Part shown: piece by piece, positions 21,280-28,580 of the stretch | Position numbering within the stretch: the stretch's first letter is position 1 | Layout of the letters: each line of letters starts with the position of its first letter | Source of the DNA: Hysterium pulicare CBS 123377 | Taxonomy: Eukaryota; Ascomycota; Dothideomycetes; Hysteriales; Hysteriaceae | Direction of reading: 5' to 3' | Length of the DNA stretch: 28,580 nt | Assembly (NCBI GenBank): GCA_000467715.1 | Contig: AJFK01000170.1 | Coordinates: 1 to 28,580 of the forward strand | Notes under the pieces: model-generated | The model's input: the letters and a program-made list of their open reading frames with translations, nothing else | Told to the model about the DNA's origin: nothing | Database searches by the model: none | Made by a program: the position numbers and the translations under genes

Positions 21280-21650
21280 ATATCTTGCAATAAATTACCC
21301 ACCAGGCATTTCCATCGAACTTAAATACAAACATGGCCAGAAAATCTTGTCTCCGAAAGGTCGAATCGGCAGCTTTTATGTCGTGAGTTGGGTTTCTCGC
21401 TCCAATCGTCACAAGATGTGGAGATAGAATCTTTACAGAGGCAGATCGATGTCGGGGTCATTGACTGGAAGAACAAGAAATCAATGACTGTGCTTATGGT
21501 AGGATCAGTACGCGTTCTTGGCCGACCAAGATGGTTTTGGGGATGGAAAATCTGGGGTTAGGTAAGGCTGGAGGAGAGAGGGGCCGGAAGTAGAAGCGGA
21601 AGGGGTGATGATGAGTATTATTGCGAGTTATGGTGATAATCATTAGATTT
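21280..21650 (+). repeat. Array unit A0, 5' part diverged
   Basis: The tail GGTGATGATGAGTATTATTG (21604) followed by GAGTTATGGTGAT matches the tails of units B and F. Further up, GTCTCC (21349) is followed 23 bases later by ATGTCGTGAGTTGGGTTTCT (21378), against GTCTCC, 24 bases, then ATGTCGTGGGCCGGCTTTCT in unit A (near 21994). The box and TATA region upstream are not clear. A 70-codon frame without ATG spans the centre. Confidence 0.4.
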
Positions 21651-21827
21651 CTTATAATGGTCTTCGTTCTCACGATTGAGTGTGTCAATCTTTACTTTCC
21701 TTCATCCCATGCCTGCCCGCCCTAAACACCCTTGATTTCACTTTCTGTTGTTCTAAGTCTCGTGCCGCACCATACCTATCACTGCTCCATAGCTTTCCCC
21801 ACGCGAATGTCTTGGACGGAGGGAGTA

Positions 21828-22320
21828 CTAATATCTTACTAACCCATTTCTCCCTATCTCCTCACATATATAAACACGCCTTTTCCCTCCTCGATTCTAA
21901 TTTCTCACTTCACCACGGCCCTTTCCTAGAGCAATTTTCAACAGCAACGATCGTGAACACCTATGTCTCCAAATTCCACAAGTCATTTCAACCGATGTCG
22001 TGGGCCGGCTTTCTTCTTTCAACAAAAAGCAATGTGCACGTTTTGAAACGGTGGGAAGAATAAGATATTCACACTTTGTCAATGGATGCTCTATATGGAC
22101 CTTTTGGTATTGGAGATTTAAGGCATGTGCGGAGTTTGCTGGGTCGGCTGTCCGGGCTGATGACCAGAACCTGAAAAAAGCTGATCCGATGGTTGTGGTG
22201 GTATCAGCACTAGACAGCTGAAGGTATAAATGGGAGGAGGGGGGACGTTCCGGATCTGGAGAAGAAGCTAGGTGGTGATGAGCATCAGTGTTTATTGTGT
22301 CAATGGAGTTTCTCGTATGA
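21828..22320 (+). repeat. Array unit A
   Basis: In order: CTAATATCTTACTAACCC (21828), TATATAAA (21867), CTCACTTCACCACGG (21904, five bases shorter than in other units), ATGTCTCC (21963), GGCCGGCTTTCTTC (22003), GGGGGGACGTT (about 22236) and the tail GGTGGTGATGAGCATCAG (22272). The ATG at 21963 opens only 27 codons. A second frame with GTG at 22000, ending at 22221, encodes a longer peptide; upstream of it in the same frame lies DREHLCLQ, similar to EEYERLCLQ of unit B. No single complete gene is evident. Confidence 0.5.
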
Positions 22321-22455
22321 TCCTCATTTTCACTTTTCAAACATAATAACCCTCGTCACTACGTCAACGCCATTCTTCCCACACTCTCCTCTTCTCGCGT
22401 TTCTGATTTCTCCCAACGTTCTCGTGTCGATCACTGCCCCATTGATTTTCCCATT

Positions 22456-22955
22456 TGATTACTTTACTCACCCTCGCTCCCTTCTCCCTTCCTCCTCCTT
22501 GCCTATATAATCTACCATCCTCCTTTACTTTCCCAACTCTTGCTTCACACTCCACACTTCCCTAGGAAGCGGAACCCGGGAAGGCATCACCCACCTGAGC
22601 TGCAGACGTTCAATGTCTCTTAAACCCGAGCTTACACCATGGTTATGGCTCCAGAATCCTGAAAGGGCCCTGACTGATGTCATGGACTTGTTGTGCTTCT
22701 CTTATTGTACAAGACCTCTATACACCACCGAAGTGATGCGCGGAGAGTGGTGGTTGGAGCCTTGAGTCTTGGCCAAAAAGCAGTTTGTGTGGTTTTGATG
22801 GTGGTGTTGGAACCAGTACGAATTTTTGGCCCATCGTGAGGGTAGGGGATGGGTGATCCAGGGTTATGTGAAGGTTTGGCTTCGAATAAGATGAGAAAGA
22901 GAGAAGTGATGAGAAGTAGCGTCGTGAGTTGTAGTGAAGATCATCATATACCGTA
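22456..22955 (+). repeat. Array unit F
   Basis: In order: TGATTACTTTACTCACCC (22456), TATATAA (22504), TGCTTCACACTCCACACTTC (22541), ATGTCT (22613) and a tail AAGTGATGAGAAGTAGCGTC (22906) followed by GTGAGTTGTAGTGAAGATC. The leader is C/T-rich. This unit has the longest ATG-started frame placed at the shared ATG position. Confidence 0.5.
22613..22765 (+). CDS. Small hypothetical protein of unit F (50 residues)
   Basis: The frame starts at the conserved ATGTCT position 109 bases after the unit's TATA box and runs 50 codons to TGA. The peptide starts MSLKPELTPWLWLQNPER and ends VMRGEWWLEP. It is rich in Trp and Leu, with two Cys, and has no signal peptide. The frame is too short to be sure of, and no other unit encodes a matching peptide in this frame. 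Confidence 0.25.
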   Translation: MSLKPELTPWLWLQNPERALTDVMDLLCFSYCTRPLYTTEVMRGEWWLEP

Positions 22956-23232
22956 TGATGATGTTTTGGTCGGGTATTTTGATGATCTTTCATACTGCTC
23001 CAGAGTCGATTCTCTCACTCTTGAGCCCCTAATGCTCAAAAAGCAACCTAGTCCACCGCGCATGGCACGCTACCACTTCTTGCTTTTGCACTGACACCGC
23101 ACCAAACATTACTTTCTAGACCATTCTTGTTTGTAATCCTTTCATTTCGGGATTGTGATTCCAGCTTTGCTTTCGTTGTGGAGTTTTGTCATTTCACTAA
23201 GTGGGTTGTTATATGATATTGACAGAGGGTGA

Positions 23233-23830
23233 GTAATATCTTACTCACGCTCTCTCATTTCTCGTACCCCTCGCCTATAAAAGCACTTCTCCTCTCCTCG
23301 TTCAAGCTCTTACTTCACACTCCACCACGGAAACAGCGAGTGGCTCTGGACAGCGGAAGAATACGAACGTCTATGTCTTCAGAACTGTGGAGAAGCTTTT
23401 TGTGATGAGGCTGGTGGGCTTTCTTCTCCCATCATCGAGACCAGGCACGAGTCAATGTGTGGTGTTGGCCGGCCATCGGGCTATTTACCAAAAAAGGAAT
23501 ACGATAGAAATCGGAATCAATCTCATGAACTGGAAGAGATTGATGCCTTCGGCTATGTTCTTCTCCTATCACCACAAGAACAAAGACCACTGTGTCATAC
23601 ATGGACGAAAGTCGTGGGGATGGTGAGATTTATGTGGCTCAGGAAGGTTGCGCTGGTATCAAGAAAGATGAAGGTGATATGATGGTTTTGGATCAGATTG
23701 GGAAACGAAAAAGCATTTATTGGGGGGGGGGGGACGTTGGGGGTTGGAGGAATATAAAGAAAGAAAGAGAGAGAGGATGATGAACAGCGTCTTGAGCTAT
23801 AGTGAGGATTCTTCTCGATTCTATAACAAT
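23233..23830 (+). repeat. Array unit B, best-preserved frame
   Basis: In order: GTAATATCTTACTCACGC (23233), TATAAAA (23276), CTTCACACTCCACCACGGA (23313), ATGTCTTCAGAA (23373), GGGCTTTCTTC (23417), a run of about 12 G then GACGTT (about 23724) and the tail GGATGATGAACAGCGTCTTG (23776). The frame 23281-23682 is open for 133 codons with its first ATG only at 23455. It encodes FTLHHGNSEW, EEYERLCLQNCG and GGLSSPIIETRHESMCGVG. Short matches to these peptides occur in units A, C, D, E and G. Confidence 0.5.
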
Positions 23831-23879
23831 CTTTACTTCCATAGTAAGTCTCTTTAATACTGCAGAATTAATCCCAGCT

Positions 23880-24153
23880 CCTAAGTCTAGGAAATAAACC
23901 CCGCTTACTGCACATGCTGCTTTATTGCTTCATGTTTCTGTACTAATGCTGTACCGCATATCATTTTCCACTTCCTGAGGTATGGTAACCCACACTTGGA
24001 GGCTATTGAATCTCAATCCTTTGCATGCGCTTGCGTATATATACCCTTTCTTTAAAGCAATTATATTCATAACAATCTCCTTCCGTGGTGTAATTGTGAT
24101 CTCGGCTTTATGCTAGCTACACATTTTAGCTTCTACCTAAAACCAGAGTGTTA
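23880..24153. other. Spacer between units B and C
   Basis: The spacer is also partly conserved. AATTGTGATCTCGGCTTTATGC (about 24090) resembles GGATTGTGATTCCAGCTTTGC upstream of unit B (about 23150), so the repeating unit extends some 80 bases above the first box. Confidence 0.4.
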
Positions 24154-24640
24154 CTAATATCTTACTTACCCTCTCCACTTCCCTTTCTCTCTTCCTCTTG
24201 TATAACTCCTCTATCCTCGTTTCCTTATCCGATTTTTCCTTCGCAGAATCCAAGGATAGGGCTACATGGGAAGGACATCAACAACCGACTCAAACTCTGG
24301 CAATGTCTCCACACGCCGGCAATGAGCTGGACGATGTCTCAAAAGAATTCACTGGAAGGATCTGATGTTCTTGGCTGTGTTCTTCTTCGCACGCTCCTCA
24401 ATGAATGCATTGGGTCTACATGTCATATATAACCAGAGGTTGTGACTAAGTGTTGAGGTAGAAGTGCGTGAGCTTGAAAGGCATCGAAGAGGTTTACGAT
24501 TGTCCGTTCTGGGATCACAGTTCACGAAGAAGAATCAATTATGGTGAAGAGGGGTTGTATGAAATGGAGAAAGTGGGAGGTGATGAAGAGTGTTCTCACT
24601 CCTTTTAGTAAAGATTGCCAAATGCCCTATAACATTCTTC
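24154..24640 (+). repeat. Array unit C
   Basis: In order: CTAATATCTTACTTACCC (24154), TATAACT (24201), ATGTCTCC (24303), CACTGGAAGGATCTGATG (24349, like AACTGGAAGAGATTGATG of unit B) and a tail GGAGGTGATGAAGAG (24577). The Box 3 copy is not recognisable. A frame open from about 24148 to 24432 without an early ATG encodes LHGKDINNRLKLWQCLHT, comparable with the LHHG to CLQ segment of unit B. Confidence 0.45.
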
Positions 24641-24757
24641 AACAAATATTCTGATGATTCTCTTCACTACTCCAAACTCAACGTTTGCCCTCGGATTCTT
24701 AAACATACTGTCTTCTCTCCAGCACTATTCCCAAATAATGACTAGCTTAAGGGATAA

Positions 24758-25330
24758 CTAATATCTTACTTATCTACTCTCCATTTCCCTCTTTCCGTCG
24801 TCTATAAAATCTTCATCCTCTTCTTCTGATTTCAATTCTTACTTCACACTCCACCTTGGACCCGGAGCGGTGTTAAGGAGTTTGAGCGCTCAACGCCATG
24901 TCTCCAGAAGTGGTACAACAAGACATACATGTCGCCTGCTAGTCGTGCTCCTCCCATCACTACAAGATAACGAGCGCGTGTATGTTATACATGATTGCAA
25001 AGAACGAGTCCATGCCTGGAGGTGGTGTTTGGGCCAGAACAAAGACGTTACTTTCTGCAATGCTTGTGCTGGGACTGGGAATACGTACTTGGCAATGCCT
25101 TGTGGTGGGAGAGGTAATTATAAGCATCTTCCATTATTAATGAAAAAGATCACCCCTTCTAAGCCTGGAACCGATTCTTATTGTCGTGTCTTCTTGATGC
25201 TTCAAAGTGTCTTTGATGACTCTTTATCTTTCCGAGACTGCTACCCACGTAGGTTGGAGTGAGAAATAAGAGAAATTGTGATCACAAACAGCGTTATGGG
25301 GTTAGCTTCACCGCTATGAGTATCCTTTTT
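24758..25330 (+). repeat. Array unit D
   Basis: In order: CTAATATCTTACTTATC (24758), TATAAAA (24803), ACTTCACACTCCACCTTGGA (24841), ATGTCTCCAGAAG (24898) and a weaker tail near 25276 (TGTGATCACAAACAGCGTTA). The ATG opens 14 codons. Another frame there reads VKEFERSTPCLQKW, like EEYERLCLQNCG of unit B. A third frame is open to 25262 and includes FCNACAGTGN. Confidence 0.5.
24870..25262 (+). CDS. Uncertain open frame in unit D with a CxxCxGxG motif
   Basis: The frame is open for 130 codons but has no ATG near its start (the first codon that could serve is TTG at 24870). It contains CNACAGTGN followed by PCGGRGN, which looks like half of a DnaJ-type zinc-binding module. The required second Cys pair is absent. 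It may be a chance frame or part of a spliced gene. Confidence 0.15.
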   Translation: MLRSLSAQRHVSRSGTTRHTCRLLVVLLPSLQDNERVYVIHDCKERVHAWRWCLGQNKDVTFCNACAGTGNTYLAMPCGGRGNYKHLPLLMKKITPSKPGTDSYCRVFLMLQSVFDDSLSFRDCYPRRLE

Positions 25331-25769
25331 CCGGTCTCTTATGATGATCTATTCATTATTATTTAAGACATCAACTTGGAGTCTATCCTTTCAACCTTCC
25401 CAATACAGGACACGAGGCACCCCCAGCGCACAAAGAAGCTAGTGAAGATGCTTTTTGGCACCCATTCCACCTCCGCACATCATTTTTTTTCACCCATGTT
25501 TTTGGCGTCCGGAAGCCACTCCATAGTAGTTTGGGTCTGCTGCGTTGGAACCCAATCAAGAGACTATGGTCACTTTCCTCATCGCGTTCTGATTCTAGTT
25601 TTTCAAATCACAAGAGGTACACCATGGTTTCCAGGCCTTTGTGAGGAGGAAAGAGTGGTATTGTAGGTTATAATTTCGGAGAGGGGAGCAGAGGCTTATA
25701 TCTGCTTCCGGGCGCACTACGCCTATCACGGGGGTTACGCAGCCACATAAGGAACATGTGAGTGATAGC
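25331..25769. other. Spacer between units D and G
   Basis: This is the longest gap in the array. A frame open from 25376 to 25666 (96 codons) shows no recognisable family. It may be a further decayed unit, but none of the boxes is recognisable. Confidence 0.3.
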
Positions 25770-26200
25770 TGACATAATCAACGTTTCATTATTATATATA
25801 TTCGCGACCTTTTTTTCTCGCCTTCCACTTTCGCGCTGTACCGCGGGAGCCGAGAGAGCGTATTACTTACGCACAGTTCTTGAATGCAATGTTTCCAGAA
25901 TCACAGCAACAGTACCGATGAACTCGGCTCGTCTTTCTTCCTCCGATGATTATAAAAGGTCGACAGGAACCTGCATGACATAGACGATTTGCTGTCGTGA
26001 TTATACTTGGTGTGGTTCGGCCAGTAAGGACGATACCGCGGTATTGATGGTGTTAGTGGTTTTGGAGTTCATGTCAGATTGCACCGATGGTGCAGAAAGA
26101 GGCTTAGAAAAGAGTATTGGAGGTAGAAGGGAAAGGGGGAACAATGATGACTAGCATCGTTGTTAGAGAAGGTGAAGGGTATCACGCATTCTTTCCAAGA
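25770..26200 (+). repeat. Array unit G, weakly preserved
   Basis: A TATATATA run (25793) is followed at about 96 bases by ATGTTTCCAGAATC (25889), which matches the ATGTCTCCAGAA box, and then by a tail ACAATGATGACTAGCATCG (26141). The surrounding frame includes ARLSSSDDYKRSTGTC, comparable with GGLSSPIIETRHESMC of unit B. Box 1 is not clear. Confidence 0.35.
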
Positions 26201-26221
26201 ATCTTGTTTGGGTATCAAATA

Positions 26222-26230
26222 TAGAAGAAG
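26222..26230 (+). repeat. Direct repeat TAGAAGAAG, left border of copy 2
   Basis: The same nine bases occur at 26402..26410, so the distance between them matches the size of copy 1. This is a possible target-site duplication. Confidence 0.45.
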
Positions 26231-26401
26231 AGTTTGATTAAGCTCAACCACGCGTAAGCGGTGATTATGTTTAAAGCTCTCATTCATGGTTGATTTCATT
26301 GAATAATTTATTCGCCTTTCTTTGATTTTGTGTTGACTTCTCATTGGTTCTGGTTTTGATAGAGAGTGGAAGTTGAGAATATTGATTTAGAACTCAGAAG
26401 C
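26231..26401 (+). mobile_element. SINE-like element, copy 2
   Basis: A 171-base segment starts AGTTTGATTAAGCTCAACCA and is the inverted partner of 19297..19121. It is bordered by TAGAAGAAG on both sides (26222..26230 and 26402..26410). The border repeat is short and simple in sequence, so it is weaker evidence than at copy 1. Over the first 74 bases three differences separate the copies, two of them transitions. Confidence 0.55.
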
Positions 26402-26410
26402 TAGAAGAAG
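26402..26410 (+). repeat. Direct repeat TAGAAGAAG, right border of copy 2
   Basis: This is the partner of 26222..26230. Confidence 0.45.
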
Positions 26411-26887
26411 TGAGGGTTGAAGAGCGGTATCAATGTCAGTCTTTAGTAAAGTTCATCATTGTTGTGCTTTATACTCAATATCTCATCGTCTCTTCGTAGT
26501 ATTTTTCTTTCATCCTGCACCTATCTACTCAGCTCTCCGCAAAATTGCCGAGTATTGTATTAGCTTAAGGGCAAAGAGCTTTGACATAGGAGCCATGCCA
26601 TTCGCCCAACTTCCTTTCTTTATTATAGAAACGTAGCCTCTACCATACATACCCTCCACGTTTTCCTCTCTTAGATGTATGCTTCTCTCTCCCTTTTCTT
26701 TCCTCCGCATCACAACACCAGCAGTAAGAATAGATACAATGATGTCACACTCGACGAAACTGCTTGACAACCCGCAGTCCTCAACAATAAACCCAATCTA
26801 GATACGGGAGCTGGGTTGCCCTCGATTATCCGACGGCATAACCTTGAGGTACTTCTGCAGAAGGGGCGTAGGCACGCCGGTGAAGGA
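26411..26887. other. Intergenic stretch downstream of the FAD monooxygenase
   Basis: This is the 3' region of the minus-strand monooxygenase. I found no gene or repeat in it; the short frames show no family features. Confidence 0.4.
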
Positions 26888-28139
26888 CTACTCCCCGAAT
26901 ACGACACTAAACTCGCTCGTAGATTTAGCATACTCCAGGGAATTCTCCTCCCATTGAGCCAGAGAAGCTTCTCCTTTGAAGACTTTGCCAAGGGCTAGTG
27001 CTTGTCTCGCGCCCTGGTTCGTACTCAAGCCAACATGGGGTCGAAAAAGGGCGAAGGCGTCTCCGACAAGAAGGACTTTCCCATCGTGGAAGGCTGATTT
27101 TGGAGAAATGCACTCCCTGATAGCAGATATGAAAGGTTCCGTAGTCTTTGCAAGTAATTCCGCTAATGGAGGACTTAAAGCTGTTTGACCGTATTCCTGT
27201 CTTTTTTCCCAGATCCGTTCTTGCATTCTGCCTCGAGGAATCGTAGTAAAATGCCGTATTCCGTCACGGTCCATGAAAGTATCCCTGAACTCGTCCGAGT
27301 CTTCGGACGCGAACATATCATACCAAACCCAAATGAACTGCGTCTCGCCCGGCTCAGTACTACCAGTATCCGAGGGAGGATTGTAGCTGAGACGTTAGTG
27401 TCGAATGCTAGGGAGGATATGACAGGAATTTGTTTACCATACTACATAGCCTCTCTTCTTTGGTCGAAATATGATTACCTTCTTCAAAAGCAATTCCTTC
27501 GTCTTCTCAGACACAGCGCTCTCCGGCACTGATCCTCGCCATGTGACGTATCCAACATATTTGGGGCGAACTTGAGGCATTAGTATCCTGCGAACAGTAG
27601 AATGGCCACCATCAGCCCCTAGGACCAAATCAGCCTGAAGGACCTGAGGCGCCGAGGCGCTATCCGTTTTGGAGTACGTGACTGCAAGTCTTTTCCCGTC
27701 GTACTGGACATTTTGCACCAGTGCACCGGTATGGTACGTGGTTCTTGGTCCACCTTCGTTCTTGAGAAGCTCAGTCTTGAACATGTTGTGCAGATAAGAC
27801 CATGTTGTCAGATGCATTGGGTCGTTAGCAGGACGCGTACTCGACACGTGACCTTCGGCGTCCAAGTATGTCACCATCTTCACCGTGATAGCGTACGGTT
27901 CGTATTTCGGGATGTAAGTTTCAATGAAAGTTTGCACATCGGGCCCAGCACGCAGTCCGGCTGCTTGGTTTTTGAGCAGTGATGATGGAGACTTCTCTAA
28001 GATATGAACTACATGGCCGAGTCTTTTAAAGAAGATGCCATGCATCAAGGCAGTCAAGGAGCCGCCGACCTGTGAGTTGGAATGATTAAAGTGTTTTAAC
28101 ACAACTGTAGGTCAGGCTTACTATAACAACTTCCATCAT
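26888..28139 (-). CDS. FAD-dependent aromatic-ring monooxygenase, three exons
   Basis: The exons are 28139..28122, 28069..27438 and 27386..26888, giving 382 residues. Introns of 52 and 51 nt (GTAAGC to CACAG, GTAAAC to CTCAG) both hold the frame. The first exon encodes only MMEVVI, which joins VGGSLTALMHG to make the N-terminal FAD-binding fold (residues 7-17) with the GGSL variant of GxGxxG. Next come ILEKSPSS, the GADGGHSTVRR motif (157-167) that contacts FAD and NAD(P)H, and the VLLVGDAFALFRPHVG motif (321-336) that binds the FAD ribityl chain. This is the class A flavoprotein hydroxylase layout of salicylate or 2,6-dihydroxypyridine hydroxylases. It would hydroxylate a small aromatic compound using O2 and NAD(P)H; the substrate is unknown. 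The gene appears complete. Confidence 0.9.
27387..27437 (-). other. Monooxygenase intron 2
   Basis: It starts GTAAAC and ends GTCTCAG on the minus strand (51 nt, phase 2), with a CACTAAC branch site. The joined frame continues YNPPSDTGSTEPGETQ into the conserved second half. Confidence 0.85.
28070..28121 (-). other. Monooxygenase intron 1
   Basis: It starts GTAAGC and ends CTCACAG (52 nt, phase 0). It lies inside the nucleotide-binding motif, so the first exon is only 18 coding bases. Confidence 0.8.
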
Positions 28140-28580
28140 GTTGTTCTGGATGCTTAGATGTCTTTCAAAAGGACTGATGATCATCTACTACGACGCAGGA
28201 GACCTTGAGACCAAGAACGGCCGCTTTTCCAAACGAAATAGAAGTGGGTTTAATGCGACGTGTCACAGCTAAATGCACTGTTAGTAAATGAGGTGGTGGA
28301 ACTCATGTCGTGAGATTGAGGCGTAGTCAAGCTTTGACCTCGGTCCTTGGACCACAATTACAATGAGACAATCAATAATCAAAGCAACGACGAATTTAGA
28401 GTTATTGTTGCGCAACTACCTAACATAGCAGAACTATAAGTTAATTAAATCCTTCTAACCTTTATTCCTAGCAGCTTCTTCTACTTTTTTCTACCTTAAT
28501 TCTATATAAGTACTACTACTAGTTAATTATTATTAAAAAAGTTTATATATTTATAAATATTTTTTAAGTATATTATTTTT
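28140..28580. other. Monooxygenase upstream region grading into an AT-rich tract
   Basis: The first 290 bases are ordinary upstream DNA. From about 28430 to the end the sequence is almost only A and T (for example TTTATATATTTATAAATATT) with no coding signal. It looks like the edge of an AT-rich block, as formed by mutated repeats in ascomycetes; the window ends inside it. Confidence 0.45.

Noticed and set aside
23220-23290. The array's first box read as an intron branch site (TACTAAC, CTTAC, CTCAC)
   Set aside because: No acceptor lies at a normal distance in all units, whereas the fixed distance to a TATA box fits a promoter better. It remains an alternative.
21280-26200. CRISPR array
   Set aside because: The repeats are long, diverged and widely spaced, and the DNA is eukaryotic.
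19121-26401. The inverted copies as terminal inverted repeats of one 7-kb transposon
   Set aside because: Each copy has its own, different flanking direct repeat, and no transposase lies between them, so two separate small insertions fit better.

Overview
The window looks like nuclear DNA of a filamentous ascomycete (Pezizomycotina). The genes have short GT-AG introns of 46 to 74 bases with CTNAC-type branch sites. They are spaced by 0.5 to 2 kb, lie on both strands, and include typical fungal families: a GT31-type glycosyltransferase, Ser/Thr-rich secreted proteins, a Vps10 sorting receptor, a proteinase K-like subtilase, single-pass Cys-rich membrane proteins and an FAD aromatic-ring monooxygenase. 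The genus cannot be told from sequence alone.

Layout. 0.1-1.6 kb (minus): GT31-like Golgi glycosyltransferase with one intron. 2.1-2.9 kb (plus): remnant of a single-pass cell-surface protein whose 5' part is missing. 3.45-7.04 kb (minus): mucin-like secreted protein joined to a conserved SHFWE-type domain, with a frame change in the middle. 8.7-13.3 kb (plus): VPS10, four exons, complete. 15.18-16.6 kb (plus): secreted S8A subtilase, with a possible leader intron upstream. These five make up the ordinary part of the window.

From about 17 kb to 26.4 kb the window becomes accessory: few conventional genes, small duplicated pieces, and short mobile elements. It holds one conventional gene, a Cys-rich membrane protein at 19.3-20.3 kb (minus). 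Around it lie two diverged copies of an unidentified protein fragment in opposite orientation (18.4 and 21.0 kb). Two copies of a SINE-like element of about 175 bp (19.12-19.30 and 26.23-26.40 kb) also lie in opposite orientation, each flanked by its own direct repeat.

The most unusual part is a tandem array at 21.2-26.2 kb. Six to seven diverged units of 0.45 to 0.6 kb repeat every 0.6 to 1.0 kb, and one detached relative sits at 17.1-17.5 kb. The best-preserved units share, in the same order and at nearly fixed distances, an AATATCTTACTNACC box, a TATA box, a CTTCACACTCCACCACGGA box, an ATGTCTCC box and a GATGATGA-type tail. I do not recognise the family. It could be a rapidly evolving or decaying small-gene family, or a noncoding RNA family.

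The window closes with a complete FAD monooxygenase gene (26.9-28.1 kb, minus, three exons) and the edge of a very AT-rich tract at 28.43-28.58 kb. The genes do not form one pathway. The only functional pairing I can suggest is Vps10, a receptor for vacuolar hydrolases, next to a secretory-pathway protease, and that is neighbourhood only.
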